Notes under the pieces: generated by a model
What the model was told of the DNA's origin: nothing
What the model saw: the letters and a program-made list of their open reading frames with translations, nothing else
Database searches by the model: none
Position numbers and translations under genes: made by a program
Assembly: GCA_000703065.1 (NCBI GenBank)
Contig: JNLK01000001.1
Location: 2,564,001 to 2,628,000, forward strand
Length of the DNA stretch: 64,000 nt
Origin: Lachnospiraceae bacterium AC2029
GTDB lineage: Bacteria > Bacillota > Clostridia > Lachnospirales > Lachnospiraceae
Reading direction: 5' to 3'
Shown here: positions 43,884 to 50,183 of the stretch, one piece after another
Position numbering within the stretch: the stretch's first letter is position 1
Layout: each line of letters opens with the position of its first letter

Positions 43884-43957
43884 GCCCTCGTAGTCCAATC
43901 GGAAGAGGCAACCGGTTTAAGCCCGGTCACGTGTGGGTCCGAATCCCGCCGAGGGTA
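43884..43957 (+). tRNA. Class I tRNA with anticodon TAA
   Basis: A 74-nt gene folds with acceptor GCCCTCG/CGAGGGT, anticodon arm ACCGG-TTTAAGC-CCGGT and T-arm GTGGG-TCCGAAT-CCCGC. The anticodon is TAA, which would read UUA (Leu), but the 5-nt variable loop is that of a class I tRNA whereas bacterial tRNA-Leu is class II. The T-loop has TCC instead of TTC, and the D-stem is weak. No CCA is encoded. It could be a non-canonical or degenerate array tRNA. Confidence 0.65.
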
Positions 43958-43988
43958 CGATCTAAAATGAGAGAGGAGAAATTTCGAA

Positions 43989-44213
43989 ATGGTTACGATC
44001 AATGTAACAGCGACCGGAGCAAACATCAAAGCGATGATGAAAGCCCGTCAGATGACCACCGCAGACCTTCAAAAAGCCTGTGGCTTTGGCACTCCGCAGG
44101 CAATCTTTAAATGGTTCCGCGGCGACACCATGCCGACGATCGACAACATGGTCATCGTGGCAGATCTGTTCGGCTGCACGGTCAACGATATCATTCGGGT
44201 AAACCGGGGATAA
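43989..44213 (+). CDS. 74-residue XRE-type helix-turn-helix protein inside the tRNA array
   Basis: The product contains an HTH (MTTADLQKACGFGTPQAIFK) and a typical XRE tail (DTMPTIDNMVIVADLFGCTVNDIIR). It is a bare DNA-binding domain without an effector part. AGAGGAG lies 9 nt before the ATG. The gene begins 31 bp after one tRNA and ends 15 bp before the next, so it is part of the array and may control it; this is inference. Its codon use matches the neighbouring array rather than the AT-rich genes that follow. Confidence 0.8.
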   Translation: MVTINVTATGANIKAMMKARQMTTADLQKACGFGTPQAIFKWFRGDTMPTIDNMVIVADLFGCTVNDIIRVNRG

Positions 44214-44228
44214 GGTTTACCCCAACAT

Positions 44229-44299
44229 GGCGGTTTCGTCTAATGGAAGGATCTCCGGTTCTCAGCCGGAAGATACGGGTTCAAGTCCCGTAACCGTTA
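44229..44299 (+). tRNA. tRNA-Glu (anticodon CTC)
   Basis: The 71-nt gene folds with acceptor GGCGGTT/AACCGTT (two G-T pairs at the end), a D-arm GTC/GAT, anticodon arm TCCGG-TTCTCAG-CCGGA and T-arm ACGGG-TTCAAGT-CCCGT. CTC reads GAG. The 3' CCA is not encoded. The loose acceptor end is unlike a housekeeping tRNA-Glu. Confidence 0.75.
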
Positions 44300-44304
44300 C
44301 TTAT

Positions 44305-44378
44305 GGTCCCATCGAATAAATGGCCAGTTCACCGGCCTTTCAAGCCGGAAATGCCGGGTTCGAGTCCCGCTGGGATCA
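44305..44378 (+). tRNA. tRNA-Glu (anticodon TTC)
   Basis: The 74-nt gene folds with acceptor GGTCCCA/TGGGATC, D-arm GAA/TTC, anticodon arm CCGGC-CTTTCAA-GCCGG and T-arm CCGGG-TTCGAGT-CCCGC (one mismatch at the outer pair). No CCA is encoded. It lies 5 bp after the CTC gene. Confidence 0.75.
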
Positions 44379-44380
44379 CT

Positions 44381-44582
44381 GTGACTGTCGTACAACAGCC
44401 ACGGGATTGCCCGAACGTAGTGAGGGAGGGTCCCGTGGTCTCGACCGAAGGGAGAGATACCCATGCGTAGCATGGACGCGGATGCGTAGCATCCGGGCAT
44501 GATTTCGCCTGCGAAATCATGGTACGGGTCAGTACCTCAGATTGTGAATCTGATGATTTGGGTTCGAATCCCAGCAGCCACA
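44381..44582 (+). tRNA. tRNA-His (anticodon GTG) split in the D-loop by a 132-bp hairpin array
   Basis: The outer parts form acceptor GTGACTG/CAGCCAC (one mismatch), anticodon arm TCAGA-TTGTGAA-TCTGA and T-arm TTGGG-TTCGAAT-CCCAG. The D-stem GTAC at 44390-44393 is followed by an insert to 44525 that ends in a second GTAC; then GGGTCA-GTAC completes the D-arm. Removing 44394-44525 restores a full tRNA. The insert folds into CCACGGGA/TCCCGTGG, CCATGC/GCATGG, GGATGC/GCATCC and CATGATTTCG/CGAAATCATG; the last hairpin is shared with the 29525 repeat. Confidence 0.7.
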
Positions 44583-44594
44583 TTTCCATATTAT

Positions 44595-44734
44595 GCCGTG
44601 TGTCCGGGTGGTGAGGGAGCGGTCCTCCCAACCGTTGGCCCGTCAGGGCGGCAAGGCCCCGGTGGGGCCTGTTCTGCCGCGAATCGACCAAGCCGGCAGG
44701 CGCGACCTTGCATGTTCGAATCGTGTACACGGCG
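44595..44734 (+). tRNA. tRNA-Gly-like (anticodon TCC) with hairpin insert at the variable loop
   Basis: The ends pair perfectly as acceptor GCCGTGT/ACACGGC; the T-arm is GCATG-TTCGAAT-CGTGT, the D-arm CCG/CGG, and the anticodon arm GCGGT-CCTCCCA-ACCGT, giving TCC with C instead of the near-universal U at position 33. About 70 extra bases between anticodon arm and T-arm hold AGGCCCC/GGGGCCT nested in GCGGCA/TGCCGC. No CCA is encoded. Confidence 0.55.
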
Positions 44735-44739
44735 CTTTT

Positions 44740-44906
44740 GGGTAGGTAATCCCGTAATTGGTAGCAATGAGCCAAAGCGTCTGCGTCGTGCTTGCACGAA
44801 ATGCAGACGCCTTGGCGAATGCAAGCCTCGAGCACGTAGTGCGAGAGGGTGCGGTCCGTAAAATCGCCGGCTTCGGCCCCTGGAGGTTCAAGTCCTCTCC
44901 TGCCCA
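44740..44906 (+). tRNA. tRNA-Tyr-like (anticodon GTA) with a hairpin insert before the anticodon arm
   Basis: Acceptor GGGTAGG/CCTGCCC, anticodon arm GCGGT-CCGTAAA-ATCGC (GTA, again C at position 33), class II variable stem GCCG-GCTT-CGGC and T-arm GGAGG-TTCAAGT-CCTCT agree with bacterial tRNA-Tyr. About 80 extra bases before the anticodon arm fold as CCAAAGCGTCTGC/GCAGACGCCTTGG around CGTGC/GCACG, and CTCGAGCAC/GTGCGAG. No CCA is encoded. Confidence 0.6.
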
Positions 44907-44912
44907 CTTTAT

Positions 44913-45004
44913 GCCTGTATAAGCCTCAATTGGTAAGGCGGGAGATTGCTAATCTCCGAGTAGCCAGGTTCCCTGGTGTTCTGGTTCGAATCCAGATGCA
45001 GGAG
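44913..45004 (+). tRNA. tRNA-Ser (anticodon GCT)
   Basis: The uninterrupted 92-nt class II gene has D-arm GCCT/AGGC, anticodon arm GGAGA-TTGCTAA-TCTCC, long variable stem CCAGG-TTC-CCTGG, T-arm TCTGG-TTCGAAT-CCAGA and discriminator G as in tRNA-Ser. The acceptor GCCTGTA/TGCAGGA has a G/A mismatch at the first pair. No CCA is encoded. It is the last member of the array. Confidence 0.8.
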
Positions 45005-45127
45005 CTCATTTTCCCGAATACCGGTGGTGCCTCCCAGATCGATAGATCCCGTTTCCAGTCGTCCACCTGACAGATGATCAGCCGGAGATCATCCTGGATG
45101 AAAAATAAAAAAAGGAGTAAAAAAATT

Positions 45128-45190
45128 ATGTCATTACCATTTGAAGTAGAAGTAGATGAAGAGTTTATTGATTGTGAAGTAACACCTTGA
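45128..45190 (+). CDS. Possible 20-residue peptide after the tRNA array
   Basis: The peptide MSLPFEVEVDEEFIDCEVTP has a strong AAAAAAGGAG site 8 nt upstream of ATG. It is acidic and has no hydrophobic segment. It may be the 5' end of a gene cut by the AT-rich segment that follows, or a leader peptide. GATGATC/GATCATC forms a hairpin just before it. Confidence 0.35.
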   Translation: MSLPFEVEVDEEFIDCEVTP

Positions 45191-45336
45191 GCCAAATGCT
45201 AAGAGTATTAACGTGCTTGCTTAGTGAGAACGAGGATGGTTTGGGATAGGTCGGTACTTGTTTTTTCCAGATGGTAAATGTAAAATATATATAAAGAGGC
45301 TATTATGTCGACGTTCGAATAAGGAGGTGAGATTGT
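45191..45336. other. AT-rich gap before the toxin-antitoxin operon
   Basis: No gene or stable structure stands out. GC content drops clearly at about 45.1 kb compared with the tRNA array, marking a boundary of transferred DNA. AAGGAGGTGAG for the antitoxin gene lies at its end. Confidence 0.4.
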
Positions 45337-45591
45337 ATGTGCAGAATCGCATTTGATATTCCGAATGAAATATTGCTTAGTACCCGACAGAGTGAAGCGG
45401 ATGCTGTTAAGTTTGTGAGAAAGTATGCCGCCTTGAATTATTATGTACAAGGTGGAGTCTCTTTGGGGTATGCAGCTCAGATCGCTGATATGGATAAGGA
45501 ATCCTTCATAAAGTTTCTGGGTGAGAATAAAGTATCGATATTCCAATATGATAGCAAAGAAGAGTTTTTGGAGGAGCTGAAGAATGGATAA
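45337..45591 (+). CDS. UPF0175-family antitoxin
   Basis: The 84-residue protein begins with a ribbon-helix-type region (RIAFDIPNEILLSTRQSEAD), followed by the UPF0175 hallmark YYVQGGVSLGYAAQIADMDKESFIKFLGE, where a helix-turn-helix-like segment binds operator DNA. GGAGGTGA stands before the ATG. It overlaps the PIN gene by 8 bp, so the pair is translationally coupled, as is standard for UPF0175-PIN (DUF3368) modules. Confidence 0.85.
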   Translation: MCRIAFDIPNEILLSTRQSEADAVKFVRKYAALNYYVQGGVSLGYAAQIADMDKESFIKFLGENKVSIFQYDSKEEFLEELKNG

Positions 45592-46069
45592 GGTGTTGTC
45601 GAATACAACTCCACTGATTGCTCTGGCCGATATAGATCAGCTCGATCTTCTGCATAAGCTATATAATATAGTAGTGATTCCTCAAGCTGTTATGGATGAA
45701 ATCATGAGCGAACCTGCCAGAAGTAGAGTATCCGGATGTGATTGGATCGTGGTTGAAGACATTGGAGATCCGTCACAGAGAAATGATTTTACGACGCGGT
45801 TACATGCAGGTGAAGTTGACACTATTATATTGGCTATGGAACAGGCTGCTGATCTGGTAATCATGGATGATGCTGAAGCAAAGAAAGCGGCTAAGGATAA
45901 AGGACTTAAAGTGATCGGAACTATGGGTGTTCTGGTGAGAGCTAAACAGGAGGGATTCTTAAATAAGATAGAACCGGTTATGAACAGGCTGATTCAAGAT
46001 GGATTGTATATCAGTGATTCTGTTAGAAATTTGGTATTGGAGATGGCCGGAGAACTGAATAATCAATAA
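45584..46069 (+). CDS. PIN-domain (DUF3368) toxin
   Basis: The 161-residue PIN-like nuclease has the N-terminal SNTTPLIALADIDQLDLL, Glu in AVMDEIM, Asp/Glu in HAGEVDTIILA and the acid pair VIMDDAEAKKAAKDKGL that together make the metal-binding site. VapC-like PIN toxins cut tRNA or rRNA; whether this one does is unknown, but it stands right after a tRNA array. The upstream UPF0175 protein is its antitoxin. Confidence 0.85.
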   Translation: MDKVLSNTTPLIALADIDQLDLLHKLYNIVVIPQAVMDEIMSEPARSRVSGCDWIVVEDIGDPSQRNDFTTRLHAGEVDTIILAMEQAADLVIMDDAEAKKAAKDKGLKVIGTMGVLVRAKQEGFLNKIEPVMNRLIQDGLYISDSVRNLVLEMAGELNNQ

Positions 46070-46072
46070 AAA

Positions 46073-46105
46073 ACCCCTGACGCAAATGTGGTCAGGGGTA
46101 TTATT
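46073..46105 (+). terminator. Terminator of the toxin-antitoxin operon
   Basis: ACCCCTGAC (46073-46081) pairs with GTCAGGGGT (46091-46099), followed by a T-rich run. Confidence 0.85.
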
Positions 46106-46136
46106 ATGCCTGAAAATGGTTATTTCTTTAAAATGA

Positions 46137-46388
46137 TCAAAGTGTTATCGACATGGAATTGATATGCTTTCCTTTTTGCTTGTAGTGCCGTATTACAATG
46201 GAGTCCTCTGATTTCTCATGGGAAAAACGAACACCGAGTACGGTTTTACCGTTGCTTTCGCCTTCCAAAAACTGAGCGTATTGATAATGTTTTTCTTGGT
46301 CATTGACCAAAGTACAAGCAGATGAATTAAAGTCAAATTGTCCGGTTGTGCTGATGGATACAAATGGTGATCCTGTTCTGTGTTTATG
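46137..46388 (-). pseudogene. C-terminal part of an unidentified gene (minus strand)
   Basis: An open frame of 83 codons ends TGA at 46137 and begins directly after a stop. It reads TGSPFVSISTTGQFDFNSSA, then NDQEKHYQYAQFLEGESNGK and ends KQKGKHINSMSITL. It has no usable start, so it is a truncated gene; ordinary amino acid composition supports past coding. Family not recognised; small beta-rich proteins of this sort occur on mobile elements. Confidence 0.45.
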
Positions 46389-46681
46389 TTACAACAACTG
46401 AAACTGAGATGCTGAAGGAAATAGATATCGTATCACATGCACTTCTGGCATAAACTCTATATTTTTATATATCTGCTCATACTTCCACGGCTCGTGTAGC
46501 ACTAAATGTAACACTAAGAGGTATAATGACGATTTGATGATCATAAATGTGATATTTGTGGAGAGCCCGCGTAGGAAGGTAAAATGCCTGACAACTTTTG
46601 ATTTATAAGGGTTTCTCTACTCTCCGTAGGTACCAAATATCGACATGCTGCGCTATACTCTGTAGCAGGAGGTAAGAAATT
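46389..46681. other. Non-coding AT-rich gap
   Basis: No credible open frame or strong hairpin was found. TATACT at 46654-46659 may be the -10 of the XRE gene that follows, but no -35 is visible at the right distance. Confidence 0.4.
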
Positions 46682-47353
46682 ATGAACCAATATGTTACAG
46701 GCACGGTCATTAAGAACCTGCGGGAGAAGAACAAGATGACGCAGCTGCAGCTGGCGGAGCAGCTGGGCGTCAGCGATAAGACGGTTTCAAAATGGGAAAC
46801 AGGCAAGGGCTATCCGGATATTACGCTTCTGGAACCGATCGCGGAGGCGTTTCGGATCTCGGTGACGGAGCTGATATCAGGGAATACGATCCATAACGAG
46901 AATGTATCGGCAAATATGATGCGGTCGAAGTTCTATGTCTGCCCGGTCTGCGGAAATGTGATCCACAGCATGGGCGAGGCGGCGATTCATTGCCACGGTA
47001 TCCAGCTTACGCCGCTGGATGCGGAACCGACAGATGAACATCACATGATTTTCATCGAGCGGATCGAGGATGAGTATTATGTGCGTATTGATCATGGCAT
47101 GACGAAGGAGCATTACATTTCGTTTATTGCGGCAGCATCGACCGATGATATGCAGATGGTTAAGCTCTATCCGGAAGGTAGGGCCGAAGCGCGGTTCAAG
47201 ATCAGAGGAGTCAGAAGGATCTTCTTTTACTGCAATCGTGACGGCCTCTTTGCCATCGATCCGGTGAAGGGGATCGATGATAAGGAAAGCGGATATGATG
47301 ATTCACAGGAACGCAGGGAACTGGAGAAGGCGGCAGATATGCTGTTGGGATAG
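46682..47353 (+). CDS. XRE regulator fused to a desulfoferrodoxin-like domain
   Basis: The 223-residue protein has an XRE HTH (MTQLQLAEQLGVSDKTVSKWETG) to about residue 65. From about 80, FYVCPVCGNVIHSMGEAAIHC resembles the rubredoxin-like start of desulfoferrodoxin, and IDHGMTKEHYISFIAAAS with VKLYPEGRAEARFKI matches the superoxide-reductase (neelaredoxin) core, including the HxMxxEHYI motif. Such fusions suggest a regulator that senses oxidants or iron through the metal domain; this is inference. The flavodoxin gene with a palindromic operator lies downstream. AGGAGG precedes the ATG. Confidence 0.75.
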   Translation: MNQYVTGTVIKNLREKNKMTQLQLAEQLGVSDKTVSKWETGKGYPDITLLEPIAEAFRISVTELISGNTIHNENVSANMMRSKFYVCPVCGNVIHSMGEAAIHCHGIQLTPLDAEPTDEHHMIFIERIEDEYYVRIDHGMTKEHYISFIAAASTDDMQMVKLYPEGRAEARFKIRGVRRIFFYCNRDGLFAIDPVKGIDDKESGYDDSQERRELEKAADMLLG

Positions 47354-47382
47354 ATTCCTGTCATAGCTGATACAAGAACTAT

Positions 47383-47424
47383 GAGGCCGGTAGAGATGGA
47401 TAACTCTATCGGCTCTCTTTTTCG
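47383..47424 (+). terminator. Rho-independent terminator
   Basis: GAGGCCGGTAGAG pairs with CTCTATCGGCTC (with wobble and a small mismatch), followed by five T. Confidence 0.75.
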
Positions 47425-47467
47425 TTCCCTCAAATGCTGATTTGGACGTAAGAAATGTAACGGAGTC

Positions 47468-47496
47468 TTGACAAAATATATTGTGCGCAATATAAT
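47468..47496 (+). promoter_or_regulatory. Consensus promoter with palindromic operator of the flavodoxin gene
   Basis: TTGACA (47468-47473), 17 bp and TATAAT (47491-47496) match consensus at every base. The palindrome TATATTG-TGCG-CAATATA (47477-47494) covers the spacer and half of the -10. A dimeric repressor of MarR or similar type, or the adjacent XRE protein, could bind it. Confidence 0.8.
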
Positions 47497-47526
47497 ATGA
47501 CAAAAGGTAATAATGGAGGGTCAGTT

Positions 47527-48257
47527 ATGACATTTGCGGTTAGATATTATACGAAGACTGGGAATACGAAGCGTCTGGCAGAGGCCGTCGCGAAGGAACT
47601 GGGTGTGGAGGCACTGCCGATCAGTGAGTCGGTTACGGAACCGGTGGACGCGTTGTTCCTTGGAAATTCCTATGGCTATTTACCAACTCATGGTTGATAT
47701 TTATAAATTCCCGAAATAATTTACATCATCCCGGTCTTTTAATGGCACTAGCCTGATGCCTCTACCTGATCTAATTCAGGCTACTTATATAGTTATTTGT
47801 ATATAGCGAGTTGGCCTTTGTTCGGTTTCAGCCTATATACCTTTAAGATTTTACACTATCAAGGAAATCTAAGCAATATAGATCCAATTTGTGATAGAAA
47901 CCGCATATCTTAACTTGTCAATGAACTATATACAAATATATTATATCGAACGCGTGTTCGGTTGTCGACCATGAATCATAAAATAGCCATTCCTATTATG
48001 CGTTTAACATCGATCCGGAGGTGAAGGCATTTGTTTCATCGCTGGACAAGAGTAAGGTCGGGCGGATCGTCAATTTCGGTTCTGCAGCAATGCTGAATTC
48101 AACATACAAGAAGGTGAAGGCTGTAGCCGATAAGGTGGGAATCCCTATGGATGAACGTGAGTTTCATTGTAAGGGAGAATTCAAGGCGTTCCACAAGGGA
48201 AGGCCGAATGACGAGGATTTAAAGGCAGCAGCGGAATTTGCAGGACAATTCAAATAG
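47527..48257 (+). pseudogene. Flavodoxin gene interrupted by a MITE
   Basis: The 5' part (47527-47673) encodes MTFAVRYYTKTGNTKRLAEA, with the FMN phosphate loop, up to FLGNSY; the 3' part (from 47997) continues in frame as YAFNIDPEVKAF and ends in AAAEFAGQFK. Removing the 315-bp insert and one target-site copy restores a 135-residue flavodoxin exactly, so the break is recent. As it stands, translation stops at a TGA 24 nt inside the insert. GGAGGG before the ATG. Confidence 0.85.
47674..47988. mobile_element. 315-bp MITE with 8-bp target-site duplication
   Basis: The element is flanked by ATTCCTAT at 47666-47673 and 47989-47996. Its ends are imperfect inverted repeats beginning GGCTATTT and matching again at TCATGGTYGA. 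A second inner inverted pair is TATTTGTATATAG / CTATATACAAATA. It carries no gene. Eight-bp duplications and GGCTNTTT-like ends fit the ISL3 family, which would have to supply the transposase from elsewhere. Confidence 0.85.
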
Positions 48258-48294
48258 TGCCTGTCGGATACACGATACAAAAAAGGATTACGAT

Positions 48295-49395
48295 ATGGAA
48301 GCAGGATTTGATATTCAGGAATATATGACCGGAGGAGTCGAGCGGATCGTGAAGGACGCATTAAGAGCAACTCTTCGAAATCCCAGGGAGAGTGCCTTCA
48401 TGGCCAGATTTGCTGCCGCAAGCAGAAAAGCATCCCAAAAGAGATCCTCCATGGAAAAGAAGGGAGAACACATCCCGCCGTTTCTGATCGCAAGTATTAC
48501 GAGCAGCTGCAATCTACATTGTGAAGGCTGCTATTCGAGGCATAACCATGCGACGACGGATGAAGCGCCGGTCAGTCAGCTCACAGATCAGGAATGGCTG
48601 AGAGTATTCGAAGAGGCGGATGAACTGGGTGTCAGTTTTATTCTTCTGGCAGGCGGTGAGCCTTTGCTTCGCCATAAGGTGATCGAAGCTGCGGGAGAGA
48701 AGAAGAACATTCTCTTCCCGGTTTTTACAAACGGAACCTTCATGAATAAAAGGTATTATGAGCTTTTCGACAGATGCCGGAATATCATTCCGATCATGAG
48801 TATCGAGGGAGGAAGGGAGATTACGGATTCCAGAAGAGGAGCGGGCGTCTATGATAAGCTGATGGCCAATATGGATGCGCTTATGCAAAGAGGGCTGATC
48901 TTCGGAGCGTCCGTAACTGTTACCACAGAGAATTTCCGGGAGGTTTCATCGGAAGACTTTATTGCAAAGCTTTCAGAAAAAGGATGCAAGGCAGTTATCT
49001 TTGTTGAGTTCGTTCCGGTAACCGAGGAGAGCACGGAGCTTGCTCCCGGTGATGAGGAGAGGGAATATCTCACCAAAGAGATTGAACGCCTTCGGAAAGA
49101 ACATCCGGAGATGGTATTTGTTTCATTTCCGGGAGATGAGAAGAGTTCCGGAGGATGTATTGCTGCAGGAAGGGGATTCTTTCATATCAATTCCCACGGG
49201 AGTGCGGAACCCTGTCCCTTCTCACCCTTCTCAGATACCAATGTAAGAGACACATCCCTTCGGGATGCTATGAGATCCAAATTGTTTCGGTCGATGATCG
49301 ACGGAGGCCTGCTGAAAGACGAGCATAAGGGCGGTTGTGTGCTTTTCGATAAAAGAGCGCAGGTGCTGGAAATGGAAACGAATTGCAGAAAATGA
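48295..49395 (+). CDS. Radical SAM protein
   Basis: The 366-residue enzyme has the CxxxCxxC motif in ITSSCNLHCEGCYSR (about residue 87-95), GGEPLL for SAM binding, then a barrel. Towards the C-terminus GGCIAAGRGFFHINSHGSAE and PCPFSP suggest a short SPASM/twitch-like cluster region with few cysteines. The 80-residue N-terminal extension is helical. ATG chosen with AAAGGA 7 nt upstream. It overlaps the next membrane-protein gene by 4 bp, so the two may act together. Substrate unknown. Confidence 0.8.
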   Translation: MEAGFDIQEYMTGGVERIVKDALRATLRNPRESAFMARFAAASRKASQKRSSMEKKGEHIPPFLIASITSSCNLHCEGCYSRHNHATTDEAPVSQLTDQEWLRVFEEADELGVSFILLAGGEPLLRHKVIEAAGEKKNILFPVFTNGTFMNKRYYELFDRCRNIIPIMSIEGGREITDSRRGAGVYDKLMANMDALMQRGLIFGASVTVTTENFREVSSEDFIAKLSEKGCKAVIFVEFVPVTEESTELAPGDEEREYLTKEIERLRKEHPEMVFVSFPGDEKSSGGCIAAGRGFFHINSHGSAEPCPFSPFSDTNVRDTSLRDAMRSKLFRSMIDGGLLKDEHKGGCVLFDKRAQVLEMETNCRK

Positions 49396-50066
49396 AGAAC
49401 AAAATAACTAAAAGACAGATCATATCCATCATAATGAATTGTCTGGTCATTGCTTTCACGGTGACCGGAACAGTTGTGATGCTTTCTCCGAGGGTGTCAC
49501 CCGAAGGTGCTGTGCTTGCTTCGAGGGGATGGAGGAACCTGCGTTATTTCACAGTCCTGTCCAATGAATTCTGCGGGATCGTATCGCTCCTGTGGATCGT
49601 CCGGACTGTTCGGGGGAAGACCTTTCCGGCTCTCCTCAAGCTTATGGCTGTATCCGGCGTGGGACTGACATTTGCCATCGTGGCATTCTTTCTGGCTCCG
49701 ATGAATCCGCAGCTGAATCTGTATCAGGGCGGAAATCTCTGGTTCCATCTGATCGTTCCGGTAACGGCGATGATCGAATTTCTGATTCTTGATACGAAGA
49801 GGCTGCCGGTGAAGCAAACCCTGATCGCAGCGATTCCGTCGCTGATCTACGGCCTGGGGTACTTGATCAACATTCTGATCAACGGGAGAGGTGAGTGGCC
49901 GAATACAAATGACTGGTACGGTTTTCTCACCTGGGGCTATCCCATCGGCTTTCTGATCTTTGGGTTTATTTTCCTCATGCACTGGGGAATTGCGTGTCTC
50001 ATGCAGCTGTTCAACAAATGGGGGCAGCTGCTCATGGCACGGCTTGGTTTTCACCAGATTGGATAA
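49392..50066 (+). CDS. Pr6Pr-family six-helix membrane protein
   Basis: The 224-residue protein has six hydrophobic helices. The pattern FTVLSNEFCGIVSLLWIV near the second helix and APMNPQLNLYQGGNLWFHLIVP match the Pr6Pr/FAR-17a-AIG1-like family, some members of which hydrolyse lipids. Its ATG overlaps the radical SAM stop (ATGA), so no separate ribosome site is needed. Function not known. Confidence 0.75.
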   Translation: MKNKITKRQIISIIMNCLVIAFTVTGTVVMLSPRVSPEGAVLASRGWRNLRYFTVLSNEFCGIVSLLWIVRTVRGKTFPALLKLMAVSGVGLTFAIVAFFLAPMNPQLNLYQGGNLWFHLIVPVTAMIEFLILDTKRLPVKQTLIAAIPSLIYGLGYLINILINGRGEWPNTNDWYGFLTWGYPIGFLIFGFIFLMHWGIACLMQLFNKWGQLLMARLGFHQIG

Positions 50067-50077
50067 GGCCGGAAACG

Positions 50078-50107
50078 TTGCATTTCCATGGGTAGACGGG
50101 TTATAAT
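50078..50107 (+). promoter_or_regulatory. Probable promoter of the SpoIIE-type phosphatase gene
   Basis: TTGCAT (50078-50083), 18 bp, TATAAT (50102-50107), 76 bp before the start codon. Confidence 0.5.
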
Positions 50108-50183
50108 AGTAGAGTCTGAGCCACACTGATCCGGTGGTTGGGGATGGAGTGCGGAATACTTCAAACTAGGAAGGACTTAAACT

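Noticed and set aside
43689-44906. Group I or group II introns in the tRNA genes
   Set aside because: The inserts are 70-132 bp with only serial hairpins, far too short and without P7/J or domain V-like elements, and they occur at several different tRNA positions.
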